Source of the DNA: Chitinophagales bacterium
GTDB taxonomy: Bacteria > Bacteroidota > Bacteroidia > Chitinophagales > JADIYW01
Assembly (NCBI GenBank): GCA_017984135.1
Contig: JAGNZZ010000012.1
Span: 1-61,879, forward strand
DNA: 61,879 bases
Direction of reading: 5' to 3'
Shown: piece after piece, positions 1 through 9,631 of the stretch
Numbering within the stretch: position 1 is the stretch's first letter
How the letters are laid out: the number at the start of each line of letters is the position of its first letter
The notes under the pieces: model-generated
Database searches by the model: none
What the model was told of the DNA's origin: nothing
The model's input: only the letters and a program-made list of their open reading frames with translations
Position numbers and translations under genes: made by a program

Positions 1-324
1 AAAAGAAAACCATTTCCTAGTTTTTAAGTAATCATAATTGGATTCGTTTTCATAGGCTTCTCGCTCAAATGAAATATTTCGATAGGCTGTATGCCAATTT
101 TTGTATTTTAAAAATAAGATTAAATATTCGAAGTAATACAATAGTATAAAAAGAATAAAAAATAATTCCATTTGTTGGTAAATATGAATGAGCTCATGGT
201 TTACAAACGTTTTATCTAGTTTTAATTCTTTTTTATCTAAAATGATAAACGGAAAAATGGTAACACCGGAAATGCTTTTTGGTGTAAACCATTTTAGAAA
301 CCAAGGACTGATTAAAATCCACAT
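1..324 (-). CDS. HExxH metallopeptidase-like membrane protein, partial (C-terminus off the left edge)
   Basis: An open frame begins with ATG at 324 and stays open for 108 codons to the window edge. The product has a hydrophobic start, the motif HELIHIYQQ at about residues 44-52, a long hydrophobic stretch and then EREAYENE at about residues 89-96. A zinc-binding HExxH followed some 40-50 residues later by a Glu-rich EA motif is typical of gluzincin-like metallopeptidases, but I cannot name the family. The start is supported by a TACCTTTG promoter box on the minus strand (329-336) ending four bases before the ATG. Seen: motif and open frame. Inferred: zinc peptidase activity. The 3' end is missing from the window. 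Confidence 0.55.
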   Translation of the reverse strand, partial: MWILISPWFLKWFTPKSISGVTIFPFIILDKKELKLDKTFVNHELIHIYQQMELFFILFILLYYFEYLILFLKYKNWHTAYRNISFEREAYENESNYDYLKTRKWFSF

Positions 325-328
325 CTTT

Positions 329-336
329 CAAAGGTA
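329..336 (-). promoter_or_regulatory. Bacteroidota -7 box TACCTTTG, leaderless type
   Basis: Reads TACCTTTG on the minus strand, a perfect TAnnTTTG match, ending four bases before the ATG at 324. Transcription would begin at or next to the start codon. No clear TTG -33 element was seen. Confidence 0.5.
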
Positions 337-372
337 GGAATTAAGCTGATATAGAAGATACGTTCATTTTTT

Positions 373-1074
373 TTAATTCCATTTTGGCACATTGTTTTCC
401 ATTCTAAGATGAATGTCATTAATTATTTGTTGACGCCAAGCATCTGTGTTTATTGCTGATATACAGGCTTTTTTATAATTTTGAATATCCAACAACTCAA
501 TATTCATTTTTAGCGTTTTGAATAATTTTGGAAACATGCCTTTGTCGGGAACTTGCACATGATGCAAACCGCCACTGTAGGCAAATATCATTTTTCCTTC
601 TTTCAATCCTGCAAGAATATCGGTAATACCAGTGCGCACATTCATTTTGTTGCCACTGCTATCCATGCCTGTTTCTCGTTTCATTCTTCCTTCCGGTGCA
701 ATGAGAATAAGTGAATCATCATAGATATTTTCTAAAAATGAAGTCCATGTTTCATCTCTTTTTCGGGTGATTGGCATAATTCCCGGATTAAATAATTTGA
801 AGAACAAACCTACCAGCGGACGTTTCATGGTTTTATCAGCAGCCGGCGCCACCATGCGTTTTGACATGCGTCGTAAGAAGTGATTCGGTAAAATACCAAC
901 ATATAAAAACTCATATAATGACGTGTGATTTAAGAAGACAATAAATCGCAATTTATCCCAAGGTATAGGTTCTTTCGGCCAACCTATTTCAAATTTATAA
1001 AATAGTTTTGAACTGTATTTTATCGCTAATAAAAAGAAAAAACTAAGAAGGCTTTTCATATTGAAAAGATACAT
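373..1074 (-). CDS. PlsC-like 1-acyl-glycerol-3-phosphate acyltransferase family protein
   Basis: 233 residues. The N-terminus is hydrophobic (about residues 6-20). NHTSLYE at residues 49-55 fits the acyltransferase motif H(X4)D/E (His50, Glu55), and APEGRMKR near 126-133 fits the substrate-binding EGT/EGR block. PITRKRD near 101-107 fits the intermediate motif. Such enzymes acylate lysophosphatidate or related lipids at the inner membrane. The usual catalytic Asp is replaced by Glu here, so the exact substrate is uncertain. It lies 48 bp downstream of the left-edge peptidase-like gene on the same strand. Family assignment is by motif only; an ornithine-lipid or other acyltransferase is possible. 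Confidence 0.6.
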   Translation of the reverse strand: MYLFNMKSLLSFFFLLAIKYSSKLFYKFEIGWPKEPIPWDKLRFIVFLNHTSLYEFLYVGILPNHFLRRMSKRMVAPAADKTMKRPLVGLFFKLFNPGIMPITRKRDETWTSFLENIYDDSLILIAPEGRMKRETGMDSSGNKMNVRTGITDILAGLKEGKMIFAYSGGLHHVQVPDKGMFPKLFKTLKMNIELLDIQNYKKACISAINTDAWRQQIINDIHLRMENNVPKWN

Positions 1075-1329
1075 CTTTTCTCTTTAATCTAACTTTATTT
1101 GCAGAATAATTTATTTATTTTATCAATAGTTAAATGGATTGGATACCTTCATATATTATAAAATTACCTTTGTGTTGGATAGTTGTTGTTTTTACATACA
1201 GAGTATGCCGCTTTATGTTTGCTACATTTATTGTATTTCATAAATGCTTCTTAAACGGCTCTTCATCCCATCATGTTTTCAATTGTAGAGCACAATAATA
1301 ATTTACAAAATAAAGATGAAATAAACAGG

Positions 1330-4263
1330 TTATTTCTCAGGTTCTAATACCAATTCAATGTGATTATTTATATCGAAATATTTAGTGAATGCTTCTTTTA
1401 TTTTTTGTGCCGTTAAGCCATCAATCAATTGGTTGTATTTTTCTAATTGAGCAATATCTTTTCCATATTGGTCGAAGTATTGAATGGAATTTAGCCAAAA
1501 ATCATTTTCTTTTAAATCTGTTTCACGTTCTCTGCGTTGCGTTTCTTGTACTTTTTTAATTTTGTCGTCGCTTGGTCCATTTGTTTTTAATGTATCAATA
1601 TTGGAATATACTGTTTTTAATAACTCATCTACACGAGATGGTTCTGTGTTAAATTGAATATTGATGCCGTATGCATTTTTAGGACGTTGTGCAAACGAAC
1701 CACCTACGCCCACACCATAAACGCCACCTTTGTCTTCACGTAAGGCTTCGCGCAATTGTATGTTCAAAATTTTAATCATTGAACTAAATAAATAGCTGTC
1801 TTCTTCTGTCCATTTTTGCTGTCCATGAAAATGAATGGCTACTAAGTCTTTTTGAGTTTTGCCCATTTGTATTTTAGAAGTAACAATTCCATCTTTTTTT
1901 GTAATGTTTGGATCTTTCCAAGTTTCTTTTTGATCGTTTGATGGTAAACTTCCTAAATAGGTTTCTAATAATGGTTTTAATTTTTCAATATCAAGGTTGC
2001 CGACAAAAATGAATGTGAAATCGGAGGCATTGCTAAAGCGTTCATGATAAAATTTATATGCTTTTTCAAAGTCTATTTTATTTAATTTTTCTGTAGTGGT
2101 AATACCTCTTCGAATATTATTATTGAAAATGATATTTTGAAGTTTATTGTTGAAATAATTATTTGGATTTTCTAAACTATGTTCAGTGATTCCTTTTTGT
2201 TTCACCATAAATGTATTAAAATCATCCAATGATTTTCGAGGTTGAGTAAAGTATAAATAGGTTAATTGTAACATGGTTTCCACATCTTTTTGATTGCTTC
2301 CACCATTAAATCCTTCATCTAACTCACCGATGTATGGTAGCGCGTTGGCAGTTTTTCCTACTAACATTTTTTGTAACGTAATTTTATCAAACTTAGAAAC
2401 ACCAGATTCAGCAACAATAGCATTTGAATAATCAACACTCATAAAATCATCATCACTATATAAAGATGTTCCACCATTGCTGTAGGCACTCATAAGTATT
2501 TCATCGTTTTTAAATGAAGTTGGTTTTAATAGAATTCGAACGCCATTTTTTAATTGTAAAGTGGTAATGTTGTATTTTTCATTTATCGTTTCCGAAATAA
2601 TGGGTGATTTAGTTTTTAAACTTTCCATTAATGGTTCATTGGTTGTATGATCTGTATAAGCAGAAATGGTATCGAGTTTTATTTGATTGGCTATCTCAAT
2701 AATCTTATTTTCCCATGGCAAAAATTTCTTTTCACTTTCTGGAGCCGTTAAAACAATAACACAATTGCTGTCTGAAATATATTGTTTTGGCAAGTTGTTA
2801 ATCTCTTCTAATTTTATACTTGGAATTAAGAATTGAGCCATGATTACTTCAAGGTCAATTCCAGGAGCAGGAATATTATCTAAAAAATTTGAAACATACT
2901 CAGTAACGATATGATTGGATTCTGTTTTGTTTTTTTCTTTTAACGCATTGTCATAACCTGTTAATAAATCTAATTTTGCTCTGTCTAATTCAGAATTTGT
3001 AAAGCCATATCTGCGAACACGTTCATTTTCGGTCAAAATAACTTTTAGCGCATCAATGGTTTTTCCACTTTTTGCAATGGCAGTTAATGTATAGGCATCA
3101 TTGGCTCGTGTTTCTTTGTCGTAGCTGGAATATGCAGCAAAATAAGGTGGATCAGGCTGTTGTGTTTTTTCTTGTAAACGAGCATTGAGCATGCTGTTAA
3201 ACAATGCATTTGCCAAATACATTCGATAGCCTAACATGGAATTCCCATCAGTTGTTGGATGTTTGTAAGTGATGATGGCACGTGAATAGGTAGCTTCCGG
3301 ATCTGTACAAATAGATACTAATGTTTCTTTGTGTTTAGGCAAATCATATATTTCTTTTTTTACTTCTTTGTCTGGATTCTTTAATTTTTTAAATCTCGTT
3401 TTTATTTCCATTTCCATACTATCCACATTAATATCACCAACAATACTGACAGACATTAAATCTGGTCGATACCAACGTTTGTAAAAAGAAATTAATCGCT
3501 CATAAGGCGCTCGCAAAATAACTGCGGTATCGCCAATAGGCAAACGTTCTGCATAATGCGATTTATAATATAAAATTGGTAAAAATTTATCTAACATTCT
3601 TTTTTCTGCACCTAATCTGCTGCGCCACTCTGAGTAAACAACGCCACGTTCTTTATTGATTTCAGTCGTATCAAAAGTTAAACCACCAGCCCAATCTTCT
3701 AAAACTAATAATCCTTTATCTAAAATTTCTTTTTTATCTGTTGGTAACTGCAGCATATATACTGTTTCATCAAAACTCGTGTAGGCGTTTAAATGAGCAC
3801 CGAATTTTGTGCCGATGCTTTCTAAATAGTTTACCAATTCATTTTTTGAAAAATGTTTACTTCCATTAAATGCCATGTGCTCCACAAAATGCGCCAATCC
3901 TTTTTGGGTTTCTTCCTCTTGATTGGAACCAGCATTTACGGCCAATCGCAGTTCTACTCTGTTTTCCGGTTTTGTATTTTTCTGAATATAATATGTTAAG
4001 CCATTTTCTAATTTTCCAAATCGCACATCCGGATTTAATGGCAAAGGTTTCTTAGCTTCATTTAAAATGGCCTGTTTGTGATCTACTGTAATGGGTGTTT
4101 TTTTTTCTGTAGATGTAATTGGTGTGTCTGCTGTTGTAGGTATATTCGTAATACTAACTTTCTCTGTGCTTGTATTCTTATTTTTATGTTTATCACAAGC
4201 AAATGAAGTAGAAGCGAAGCAAATAGATAAAATGCTAATGGTAATCTTGATGGAAGTATGCAT
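1330..4263 (-). CDS. M16 family zinc metalloprotease (insulinase/pitrilysin type), probable lipoprotein
   Basis: 977 residues, the two-repeat architecture usual for M16 proteases. The N-terminal half holds the inverted zinc motif HFVEH (residues 125-129), with the third ligand expected in the INKERGVVYSEW segment about 75-80 residues later. The C-terminal half is a second M16-like domain without the motif. The first 23 residues form a signal ending at a possible lipobox (SFAC, Cys23), followed by a Thr/Ser/Lys-rich linker to about residue 60, which suggests an envelope lipoprotein. The role is degradation of peptides in the periplasm or at the outer membrane. It stands alone, with a 255-bp gap below and a 119-bp gap above. 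The family call is firm, the substrate unknown. Confidence 0.9.
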   Translation of the reverse strand: MHTSIKITISILSICFASTSFACDKHKNKNTSTEKVSITNIPTTADTPITSTEKKTPITVDHKQAILNEAKKPLPLNPDVRFGKLENGLTYYIQKNTKPENRVELRLAVNAGSNQEEETQKGLAHFVEHMAFNGSKHFSKNELVNYLESIGTKFGAHLNAYTSFDETVYMLQLPTDKKEILDKGLLVLEDWAGGLTFDTTEINKERGVVYSEWRSRLGAEKRMLDKFLPILYYKSHYAERLPIGDTAVILRAPYERLISFYKRWYRPDLMSVSIVGDINVDSMEMEIKTRFKKLKNPDKEVKKEIYDLPKHKETLVSICTDPEATYSRAIITYKHPTTDGNSMLGYRMYLANALFNSMLNARLQEKTQQPDPPYFAAYSSYDKETRANDAYTLTAIAKSGKTIDALKVILTENERVRRYGFTNSELDRAKLDLLTGYDNALKEKNKTESNHIVTEYVSNFLDNIPAPGIDLEVIMAQFLIPSIKLEEINNLPKQYISDSNCVIVLTAPESEKKFLPWENKIIEIANQIKLDTISAYTDHTTNEPLMESLKTKSPIISETINEKYNITTLQLKNGVRILLKPTSFKNDEILMSAYSNGGTSLYSDDDFMSVDYSNAIVAESGVSKFDKITLQKMLVGKTANALPYIGELDEGFNGGSNQKDVETMLQLTYLYFTQPRKSLDDFNTFMVKQKGITEHSLENPNNYFNNKLQNIIFNNNIRRGITTTEKLNKIDFEKAYKFYHERFSNASDFTFIFVGNLDIEKLKPLLETYLGSLPSNDQKETWKDPNITKKDGIVTSKIQMGKTQKDLVAIHFHGQQKWTEEDSYLFSSMIKILNIQLREALREDKGGVYGVGVGGSFAQRPKNAYGINIQFNTEPSRVDELLKTVYSNIDTLKTNGPSDDKIKKVQETQRRERETDLKENDFWLNSIQYFDQYGKDIAQLEKYNQLIDGLTAQKIKEAFTKYFDINNHIELVLEPEK

Positions 4264-4382
4264 ATATTTTTTTTAGTAATGAAAATCTAAAAAGGATAAT
4301 ATCATTGGTCGTTCAAATATCTAAAATATTACGTAGTAAAAATATTAAATGATGTTATGTTTTAATCGCAAAGTATCCTTTA

Positions 4383-5630
4383 TCAAGTGTGTTTTAATTC
4401 CATTTTTCTGATGGATGGCGAAATAAAATAGGTGACAATAACAACCAAACATGTCATGCATCCACCAAAAATTACTGCTGGAACGGTGCCCATGACTGCA
4501 GCCGTAGCGCCGCTTTCAAATTCGCCAATTTCATTGGATGAACCAATAAACATGGAGTTGACCGCCGATACACGTCCTCGCATTTCATCAGGAGTAGATA
4601 GTTGAACAATGGTATGTCGAATGGAAACACTAATGCCATCTAATGCTCCACTCATCATTAAACAAAACATAGAAAACCAAAATAATTTACTGATACCAAA
4701 CAAAATAATGAATATGCCAAAACCAAAAACGGCTACTAATAAAATGATTCCGGCATTTTTTTTAATAGGAAAATAAGCCAAAATAATGAGCATAAAAATG
4801 GCACCAATAGCTTGTGACGCACGTAAAAATCCCAATCCTTCGGCACCTACGTGTAAGATGTCTTTGGCGTAAACAGGCAATAAAGCGATTGCGCCACCAA
4901 ACAGCACAGCGAATAAATCAAGTGAAATACAGGATAAAATTACTTTGTTGTGAAACACAAAGCGCAATCCTTGTAAGGTGCTTTCAAATACGGTTTCGCC
5001 TTTCGGTATATATTGAATTGGTTTTTTACCGATTTGTTTTATGGAAAAAATGGCAATCATCAATAAAATTAAAATGACACTAAATGTTGCCGTGATGCCC
5101 ATTTGTCCGAGCAACATTCCTCCTATAGCTGGACCAAGTACTGCACCTAATTGCCAAGAAGAGCTGCTCCAAGTGATGGCACTTTGCAATAGTTCACGTG
5201 GTACAATTTGAGTTACTAATCCAAACGATGCTGGACCTGAAAAACTTCTCGCGATTCCAGTTAAGAAAATGATGATGAAAATAGCAATAACTACGTTTTG
5301 TTTGCCAATCAATTCAACGGTAGAAGTATGTGTAAAATAGAGTAACCCAACACACATTAATGTATATAAACTTACATAAAGCATAAGCATGGTGCGCTTG
5401 TCTGATTTGTCGGCAACATAACCGCCATATAAGGCATTGCCAATTGCCGGAATGGCTTCTGTTAATCCAATAAAACCTAAAAGTAATTTTGAATTGGTTA
5501 ATTCATAAATTTCATACCCAATGATTACAGCTTGCATCGTCAAAGAAACCGTAATTAAAAAACGTGCTAAGACGTAAAATCTAAATTCTTTATTGCGTAA
5601 TGCAATATATGGATCGTTTTTTTTAGCCAT
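4383..5630 (-). CDS. MFS transporter (MFS_3/enterobactin-exporter-like)
   Basis: 415 residues with about twelve hydrophobic segments and the cytoplasmic loop GGYVADKSDKR after the second or third helix, which is the MFS signature loop. LSTPDEMRGRVSAVNSM near residues 340-360 is typical of the MFS_3 group, which includes EntS-like efflux proteins. It probably exports a small molecule across the inner membrane; the substrate cannot be read from sequence. It is monocistronic in appearance, with a TACATTTG promoter box 31 bp upstream. Confidence 0.85.
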   Translation of the reverse strand: MAKKNDPYIALRNKEFRFYVLARFLITVSLTMQAVIIGYEIYELTNSKLLLGFIGLTEAIPAIGNALYGGYVADKSDKRTMLMLYVSLYTLMCVGLLYFTHTSTVELIGKQNVVIAIFIIIFLTGIARSFSGPASFGLVTQIVPRELLQSAITWSSSSWQLGAVLGPAIGGMLLGQMGITATFSVILILLMIAIFSIKQIGKKPIQYIPKGETVFESTLQGLRFVFHNKVILSCISLDLFAVLFGGAIALLPVYAKDILHVGAEGLGFLRASQAIGAIFMLIILAYFPIKKNAGIILLVAVFGFGIFIILFGISKLFWFSMFCLMMSGALDGISVSIRHTIVQLSTPDEMRGRVSAVNSMFIGSSNEIGEFESGATAAVMGTVPAVIFGGCMTCLVVIVTYFISPSIRKMELKHT

Positions 5631-5661
5631 TTTTTATATTGCAAAACAATGCAAGTTGCTA

Positions 5662-5669
5662 CAAATGTA
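5662..5669 (-). promoter_or_regulatory. -7 box TACATTTG for the MFS gene
   Basis: Perfect TAnnTTTG match on the minus strand, 31 bp before the ATG at 5630. No convincing -33 TTG at standard spacing. Confidence 0.4.
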
Positions 5670-5708
5670 GCATTTATTCAAGCCTAAAGAAATGGAAAAG
5701 AGTCTTTG

Positions 5709-6563
5709 TTATAATTTTTTAATATACCCTTTAACGTGCGGCTTTTCTTGTTTTTTATCTACAATATCAAAATTAAAACCGTCGTCTGTTTTTTCATTTC
5801 TAAAGATAATGGTAGATGGTAGATAAATTGGCGTTTTAAATAAAACAGTTAGTTCATAATTGTTGGGTATGCGTGGTTCTAATTTGGATAATATTTTTCC
5901 AACATTCCACATGCCATGTATAATATGTGTTTGGAATCCGAATAATTTTGCTGTCAATGGATGTAAATGAATGGGATTAAAATCGCCAGAAGCTTGTGCA
6001 TATTCCAAGCCTAAATTTTTAGCTAAATTCCAACTTTCTTTAATGCAGTTATCACTTAGTTCTGGCTGGTGCCAATCTAACACATTTCCAATTCCTTCTT
6101 TGCCTTTAAATAGATAGATGCTCACGTCTTCCCAAATTCTTTTTCCATTTACATCTGCGTAGCAAACCACTTCAAATGCTTGACCTTTATCGTGTGCAAC
6201 TAGGTTGCCTAATTTACAAGTTACATTAAATGATTCACCGATATATAATGGACGATGTTGTTTAATGGAGTTGGCGAAATGCACTAATCCAGCTAAAGGA
6301 AACGGCACTTCTGGTTGACTTAATAAATGCATTTGTAATGGAAATGTATATGCATAAATAAACGTAGAAGGAACGATGAGCTGATGGTCAAACCCACAAA
6401 CTTTATTGTATTTTTTTAGATCGTCCGGCGTAATTACTGCATTGCTGAACTGTACACTGATGTCTGGTAAATTTCCTTTTCCTTTTTTTAGAAATGTAGA
6501 TGCAATACCGGCATACATACTTGGCTTAGATGGAAGTGATTCTAATTGTATATTTCTTGACAT
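5709..6563 (-). CDS. MaoC-like double-hotdog dehydratase/hydratase
   Basis: 284 residues. The C-terminal half contains ASGDFNPIHLHPLTAKLFGF and HIIHGMW, the hydratase-2 motif with the catalytic Asp/His pair of MaoC-like R-specific enoyl-CoA hydratases. The N-terminal half looks like a second, non-catalytic hotdog unit (residues about 30-150), as in the two-domain family. The reaction is probably reversible hydration of trans-2-enoyl-CoA or -ACP. It lies 78 bp upstream of the MFS gene on the same strand, but that gene has its own promoter box, so co-regulation is uncertain. Family call good, substrate chain length unknown. Confidence 0.8.
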   Translation of the reverse strand: MSRNIQLESLPSKPSMYAGIASTFLKKGKGNLPDISVQFSNAVITPDDLKKYNKVCGFDHQLIVPSTFIYAYTFPLQMHLLSQPEVPFPLAGLVHFANSIKQHRPLYIGESFNVTCKLGNLVAHDKGQAFEVVCYADVNGKRIWEDVSIYLFKGKEGIGNVLDWHQPELSDNCIKESWNLAKNLGLEYAQASGDFNPIHLHPLTAKLFGFQTHIIHGMWNVGKILSKLEPRIPNNYELTVLFKTPIYLPSTIIFRNEKTDDGFNFDIVDKKQEKPHVKGYIKKL

Positions 6564-6719
6564 GACATAAATTTATTGGGACAAGATACGCAACTCTTAT
6601 CTTAAATGAAAAAGTGTGCATGTTAAAAAAATAAATATTATCCAATGATTATTGGAATTAAAGTGGATAATTAATCTTGTTTCTTAGTGTTTTTTTGTTT
6701 TATATTGAAATTTAATATG

Positions 6720-7133
6720 CTATCGTAATTTCATTTTGTAAGGTCTGTTCTTTGCTGCGTTGCGTAAACGTTTTCTGCTGCCATCATCTGTAATCATGGC
6801 ACCTGCCATGCAAGATAATCCACCTAAAAGTGCGCCTAAAATAGTGGTAATTATTAGTAATAAAAATCCCGAAATAGAGATGTTTAAACTGTTAGAAAAT
6901 AACGTTGCTATTTTATTGCTCAAGAAATGTTGATTTCTAAAATCTAAAATTAGAGCATAGAGCAACCAAAAAAAACAAACAGATAAAAATCCAGCAAGGA
7001 AATTGTTTCCTGGTATATTAGAAGTAATAAATCCAACTAAAAAGCAAACAATGAATGGTGTGTACCATGGTAAAAATAGTGTACTTAGAAAGCTGAATAC
7101 GAGGATAGTAACAATTTTCAGTAAGATGCTCAT
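6720..7133 (-). CDS. Small membrane protein of unknown function
   Basis: 137 residues with about four hydrophobic segments (residues 5-20, 24-38, 48-66, 90-115) and a basic tail rich in Lys/Arg after residue 120. I do not recognise the family. It starts 11 bp after the stop of the penicillin-acylase gene and is therefore probably co-transcribed with it. Gly/Ala-rich packing in the last helix (GALLGGLSCMAGAM) suggests a helical bundle in the inner membrane. Confidence 0.6.
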   Translation of the reverse strand: MSILLKIVTILVFSFLSTLFLPWYTPFIVCFLVGFITSNIPGNNFLAGFLSVCFFWLLYALILDFRNQHFLSNKIATLFSNSLNISISGFLLLIITTILGALLGGLSCMAGAMITDDGSRKRLRNAAKNRPYKMKLR

Positions 7134-7144
7134 TTTTTTATTTT

Positions 7145-9553
7145 TTATTGTTTAATAAATGCTAATGCTTCTTCTTTTGATGCAAAGAAATGGAATTTAT
7201 AATGTTCGCCTTTGCTCCATTTTTCAATAAATTCTGTATAGTTTTTCGAACTTACATTTCCACTTTGTCCACCAGGATAAACACCATAACATTGTGGTTT
7301 ACCGCTAGCAAAATCAACAATCATACGCCAAGATGGACCGGCATTTTCAGATGTAGCATTCACGATATTGTTGTACCCACCAATTGGGATTTCTGAAACA
7401 GAAAATTCTTTTATTTGAGCCAAATGTGTTACACTGGTATTCTTGTAATATTGCCATTTGGAGTTTTTATTTTCTTTATTATAGGTTTTAAAGAAATCAA
7501 CTGTTTTTTGAAATGCGATATTTATTACTTCTTTGGCTGTTTCAATTGTATCTGTATTTTTTATATCGAAGAAGCTAAGCTTAGGCTCTTTTATAATTAA
7601 ATTGGCAGTGTTGTAATTTTCAGGAATAACAAATGAAGATTGTTGATTTAACAATTCATCATAGGTAGTCATTTCAATGTTGCTCCATAATTTATAAAAA
7701 TAACTTGGAGCTGTTAATTGAATATTGGCTTCGTAATTCCATACTTTTAATGCACTTAAAATTTTATTGGCAGTTTCATCATTGTTAACTTGAAGATAGC
7801 TTAAAATGGTTGGTAATATTTCTTTCGCCAATAAACTTAAATTATTGTTTTGTAGTTTAGCCATGTCTTCCCAAGTATAATTTGTAGCTTGAGATAGTAT
7901 TGAATTAATCACTCTGTTTCTGTAGTTTTCATAATGACCATTGGTTAAATAAGGATAGCTTTGGTCAACAGGATTTTGATTGGCACTACTGCAAAATCCA
8001 CGTTCAGGATTTAAAATGGATGGATTTTGTTCTACCGGAATTCTTGCTTTTAATTGTTGTAGATTTGCTTGTGCCAATGGTGTAACAAATGAACCATCGC
8101 CAAAATATGTACGCAACATGAAGTTGCCTTGTTGTTTAATGGCAATATTATTATTGACATCTGCATAAATAAAATTTTGTCCTGGACACGAAAAATAAGT
8201 AAGTGCATTTAAGTAATCTTGATGGTTTTGAGCTTTATTTAAATAATAAAATGCCATTAATTCATTAGATGGTTCTTCTGCTCGCCAATAGGTTGCTAAA
8301 TGTTTTTTATCATCAACACTTCCAAAGTTTTCATCATAAATAATAGAGCCAACTTTGGTCATTCGAATACTGTCAATTTTATCTTTACCACCTTTAATTT
8401 TATAGGTTTGTACATCGTATTCAAATGGAATAAATGCATTGCCAAATTTATATTGTGTTTTGTCGGCATTGTATTCTACTGCATAATTATTGATAACATC
8501 ACGTTCAGAATTGGTCACGCTCCAAGCTATGGTTTGATTGTGTCCGATGATAACACCAGGTGCGCCAGGAATAGTTACGCCTTCTACTTGCAATGTTGGA
8601 CAATGCAATTGAATGGCATACCAAATGGATGGCAAATTTAAGCCTAAATGTGGGTCGCCACATAAAATGGGTTTGCCCGATTTTGTTTTACTTCCATTGA
8701 TGCACCAATTATTACTTCCATAAAATTTTTCAGGATAAAATTCCGGATATGGTTTTGGGTAAATAGCTTGTGCGATTTTTTTTGCTGGCGACAGCGACAG
8801 TGTATCTACTGAATTAAAACTCCATTTAGTTCCATTTGGAATAATAGGATCTAAGCTTGGATTTGGAAAATCAGGGAAAAGTTTTTTGTACATTTCCTCA
8901 CCATACAAGTTTAGAAAATTGGTGTTCTCAACATCTGTTTCATAATACGTTAAATCTTTTGCCATATACTTCATAAGCAAGGCGCATTTTAATGGTGTCC
9001 AATCTTCTGGTTGATAGCCAATTAATTTATATTCTAATGGCAATTGTGCATCCTTTAGTTGATGGATATACGCATTTACACCGGCAGTGAAACTTTCAAT
9101 AATTTTTTTACTCTCCGAATTTTTTTCTATTTCTATTAATGAGTTCTGAGCTGCTCGCACTAAACCAATTCGTCGAGAAAATTGATCTAATGGCAAGGCT
9201 TTTTCACCTACTAATTCAGTTAATCTTCCAGCAGCAGCATGTGTTTGAAATTCCATTTGCCAAAGTCTATCCTTCGCTTCCACATAGCCTTGCGCATAAA
9301 AAAGATCCTCTTCGTTATCAGCGAAAATATGTGGGATTCCAAGTTCATCAAATACAACCGTAGCTTTCCCTTTTATACAATCTATTTCAAAAGATGTATT
9401 TTTGGTATCTGTGTTTTTTGCATTTTTCCAAAAGCCATGTGTGGGTGATAAAAATTTTCCCAAAGCTGGCGAGTCGCCTAAAGATTGATTTAGAAAATAA
9501 ATTCCAATAGCAACCAACAATGCTAGGATGATTCCGGATACTCTTTTAGCCAT
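7145..9553 (-). CDS. Penicillin acylase family N-terminal-nucleophile hydrolase
   Basis: 802 residues, the usual precursor length. An N-terminal hydrophobic signal/anchor occupies residues 6-22. The alpha-chain block FAQGYVEAKDRLWQM-like is at about 85-100. The autoprocessing site is YGS-NNW with Gly279/Ser280; Ser280 would become the N-terminal nucleophile of the beta chain. INGSKTKSGKPILCGDPH follows, a hallmark of the family. The enzyme hydrolyses amides; in environmental bacteria substrates include acyl-homoserine lactones and N-acyl amino acids, so penicillin need not be the real substrate. Exported location is inferred from the signal. It is followed by the small membrane protein gene after 11 bp. 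Confidence 0.88.
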   Translation of the reverse strand: MAKRVSGIILALLVAIGIYFLNQSLGDSPALGKFLSPTHGFWKNAKNTDTKNTSFEIDCIKGKATVVFDELGIPHIFADNEEDLFYAQGYVEAKDRLWQMEFQTHAAAGRLTELVGEKALPLDQFSRRIGLVRAAQNSLIEIEKNSESKKIIESFTAGVNAYIHQLKDAQLPLEYKLIGYQPEDWTPLKCALLMKYMAKDLTYYETDVENTNFLNLYGEEMYKKLFPDFPNPSLDPIIPNGTKWSFNSVDTLSLSPAKKIAQAIYPKPYPEFYPEKFYGSNNWCINGSKTKSGKPILCGDPHLGLNLPSIWYAIQLHCPTLQVEGVTIPGAPGVIIGHNQTIAWSVTNSERDVINNYAVEYNADKTQYKFGNAFIPFEYDVQTYKIKGGKDKIDSIRMTKVGSIIYDENFGSVDDKKHLATYWRAEEPSNELMAFYYLNKAQNHQDYLNALTYFSCPGQNFIYADVNNNIAIKQQGNFMLRTYFGDGSFVTPLAQANLQQLKARIPVEQNPSILNPERGFCSSANQNPVDQSYPYLTNGHYENYRNRVINSILSQATNYTWEDMAKLQNNNLSLLAKEILPTILSYLQVNNDETANKILSALKVWNYEANIQLTAPSYFYKLWSNIEMTTYDELLNQQSSFVIPENYNTANLIIKEPKLSFFDIKNTDTIETAKEVINIAFQKTVDFFKTYNKENKNSKWQYYKNTSVTHLAQIKEFSVSEIPIGGYNNIVNATSENAGPSWRMIVDFASGKPQCYGVYPGGQSGNVSSKNYTEFIEKWSKGEHYKFHFFASKEEALAFIKQ

Positions 9554-9619
9554 TATCTAATGTAAATAAATCTTTATTAAAATCCAATTTTAAGTTCATT
9601 TCATTCAGTATTATTTGAT

Positions 9620-9627
9620 TATTTTTG
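9620..9627 (+). promoter_or_regulatory. -7 box TATTTTTG for polX, leaderless type
   Basis: Perfect TAnnTTTG ending four bases before the ATG at 9632, in the 78-bp gap between divergent genes. Predicts transcription starting at the start codon. The -33 element is weak. Confidence 0.5.
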
Positions 9628-9631
9628 ATGT

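Noticed and set aside
3870..4276. Small plus-strand frames over the M16 protease gene
   Set aside because: Shadows of the real gene in another frame; no domain, no promoter.
7190..9448. Several plus-strand frames across the penicillin-acylase gene
   Set aside because: Shadow frames opposite a strongly supported family gene.
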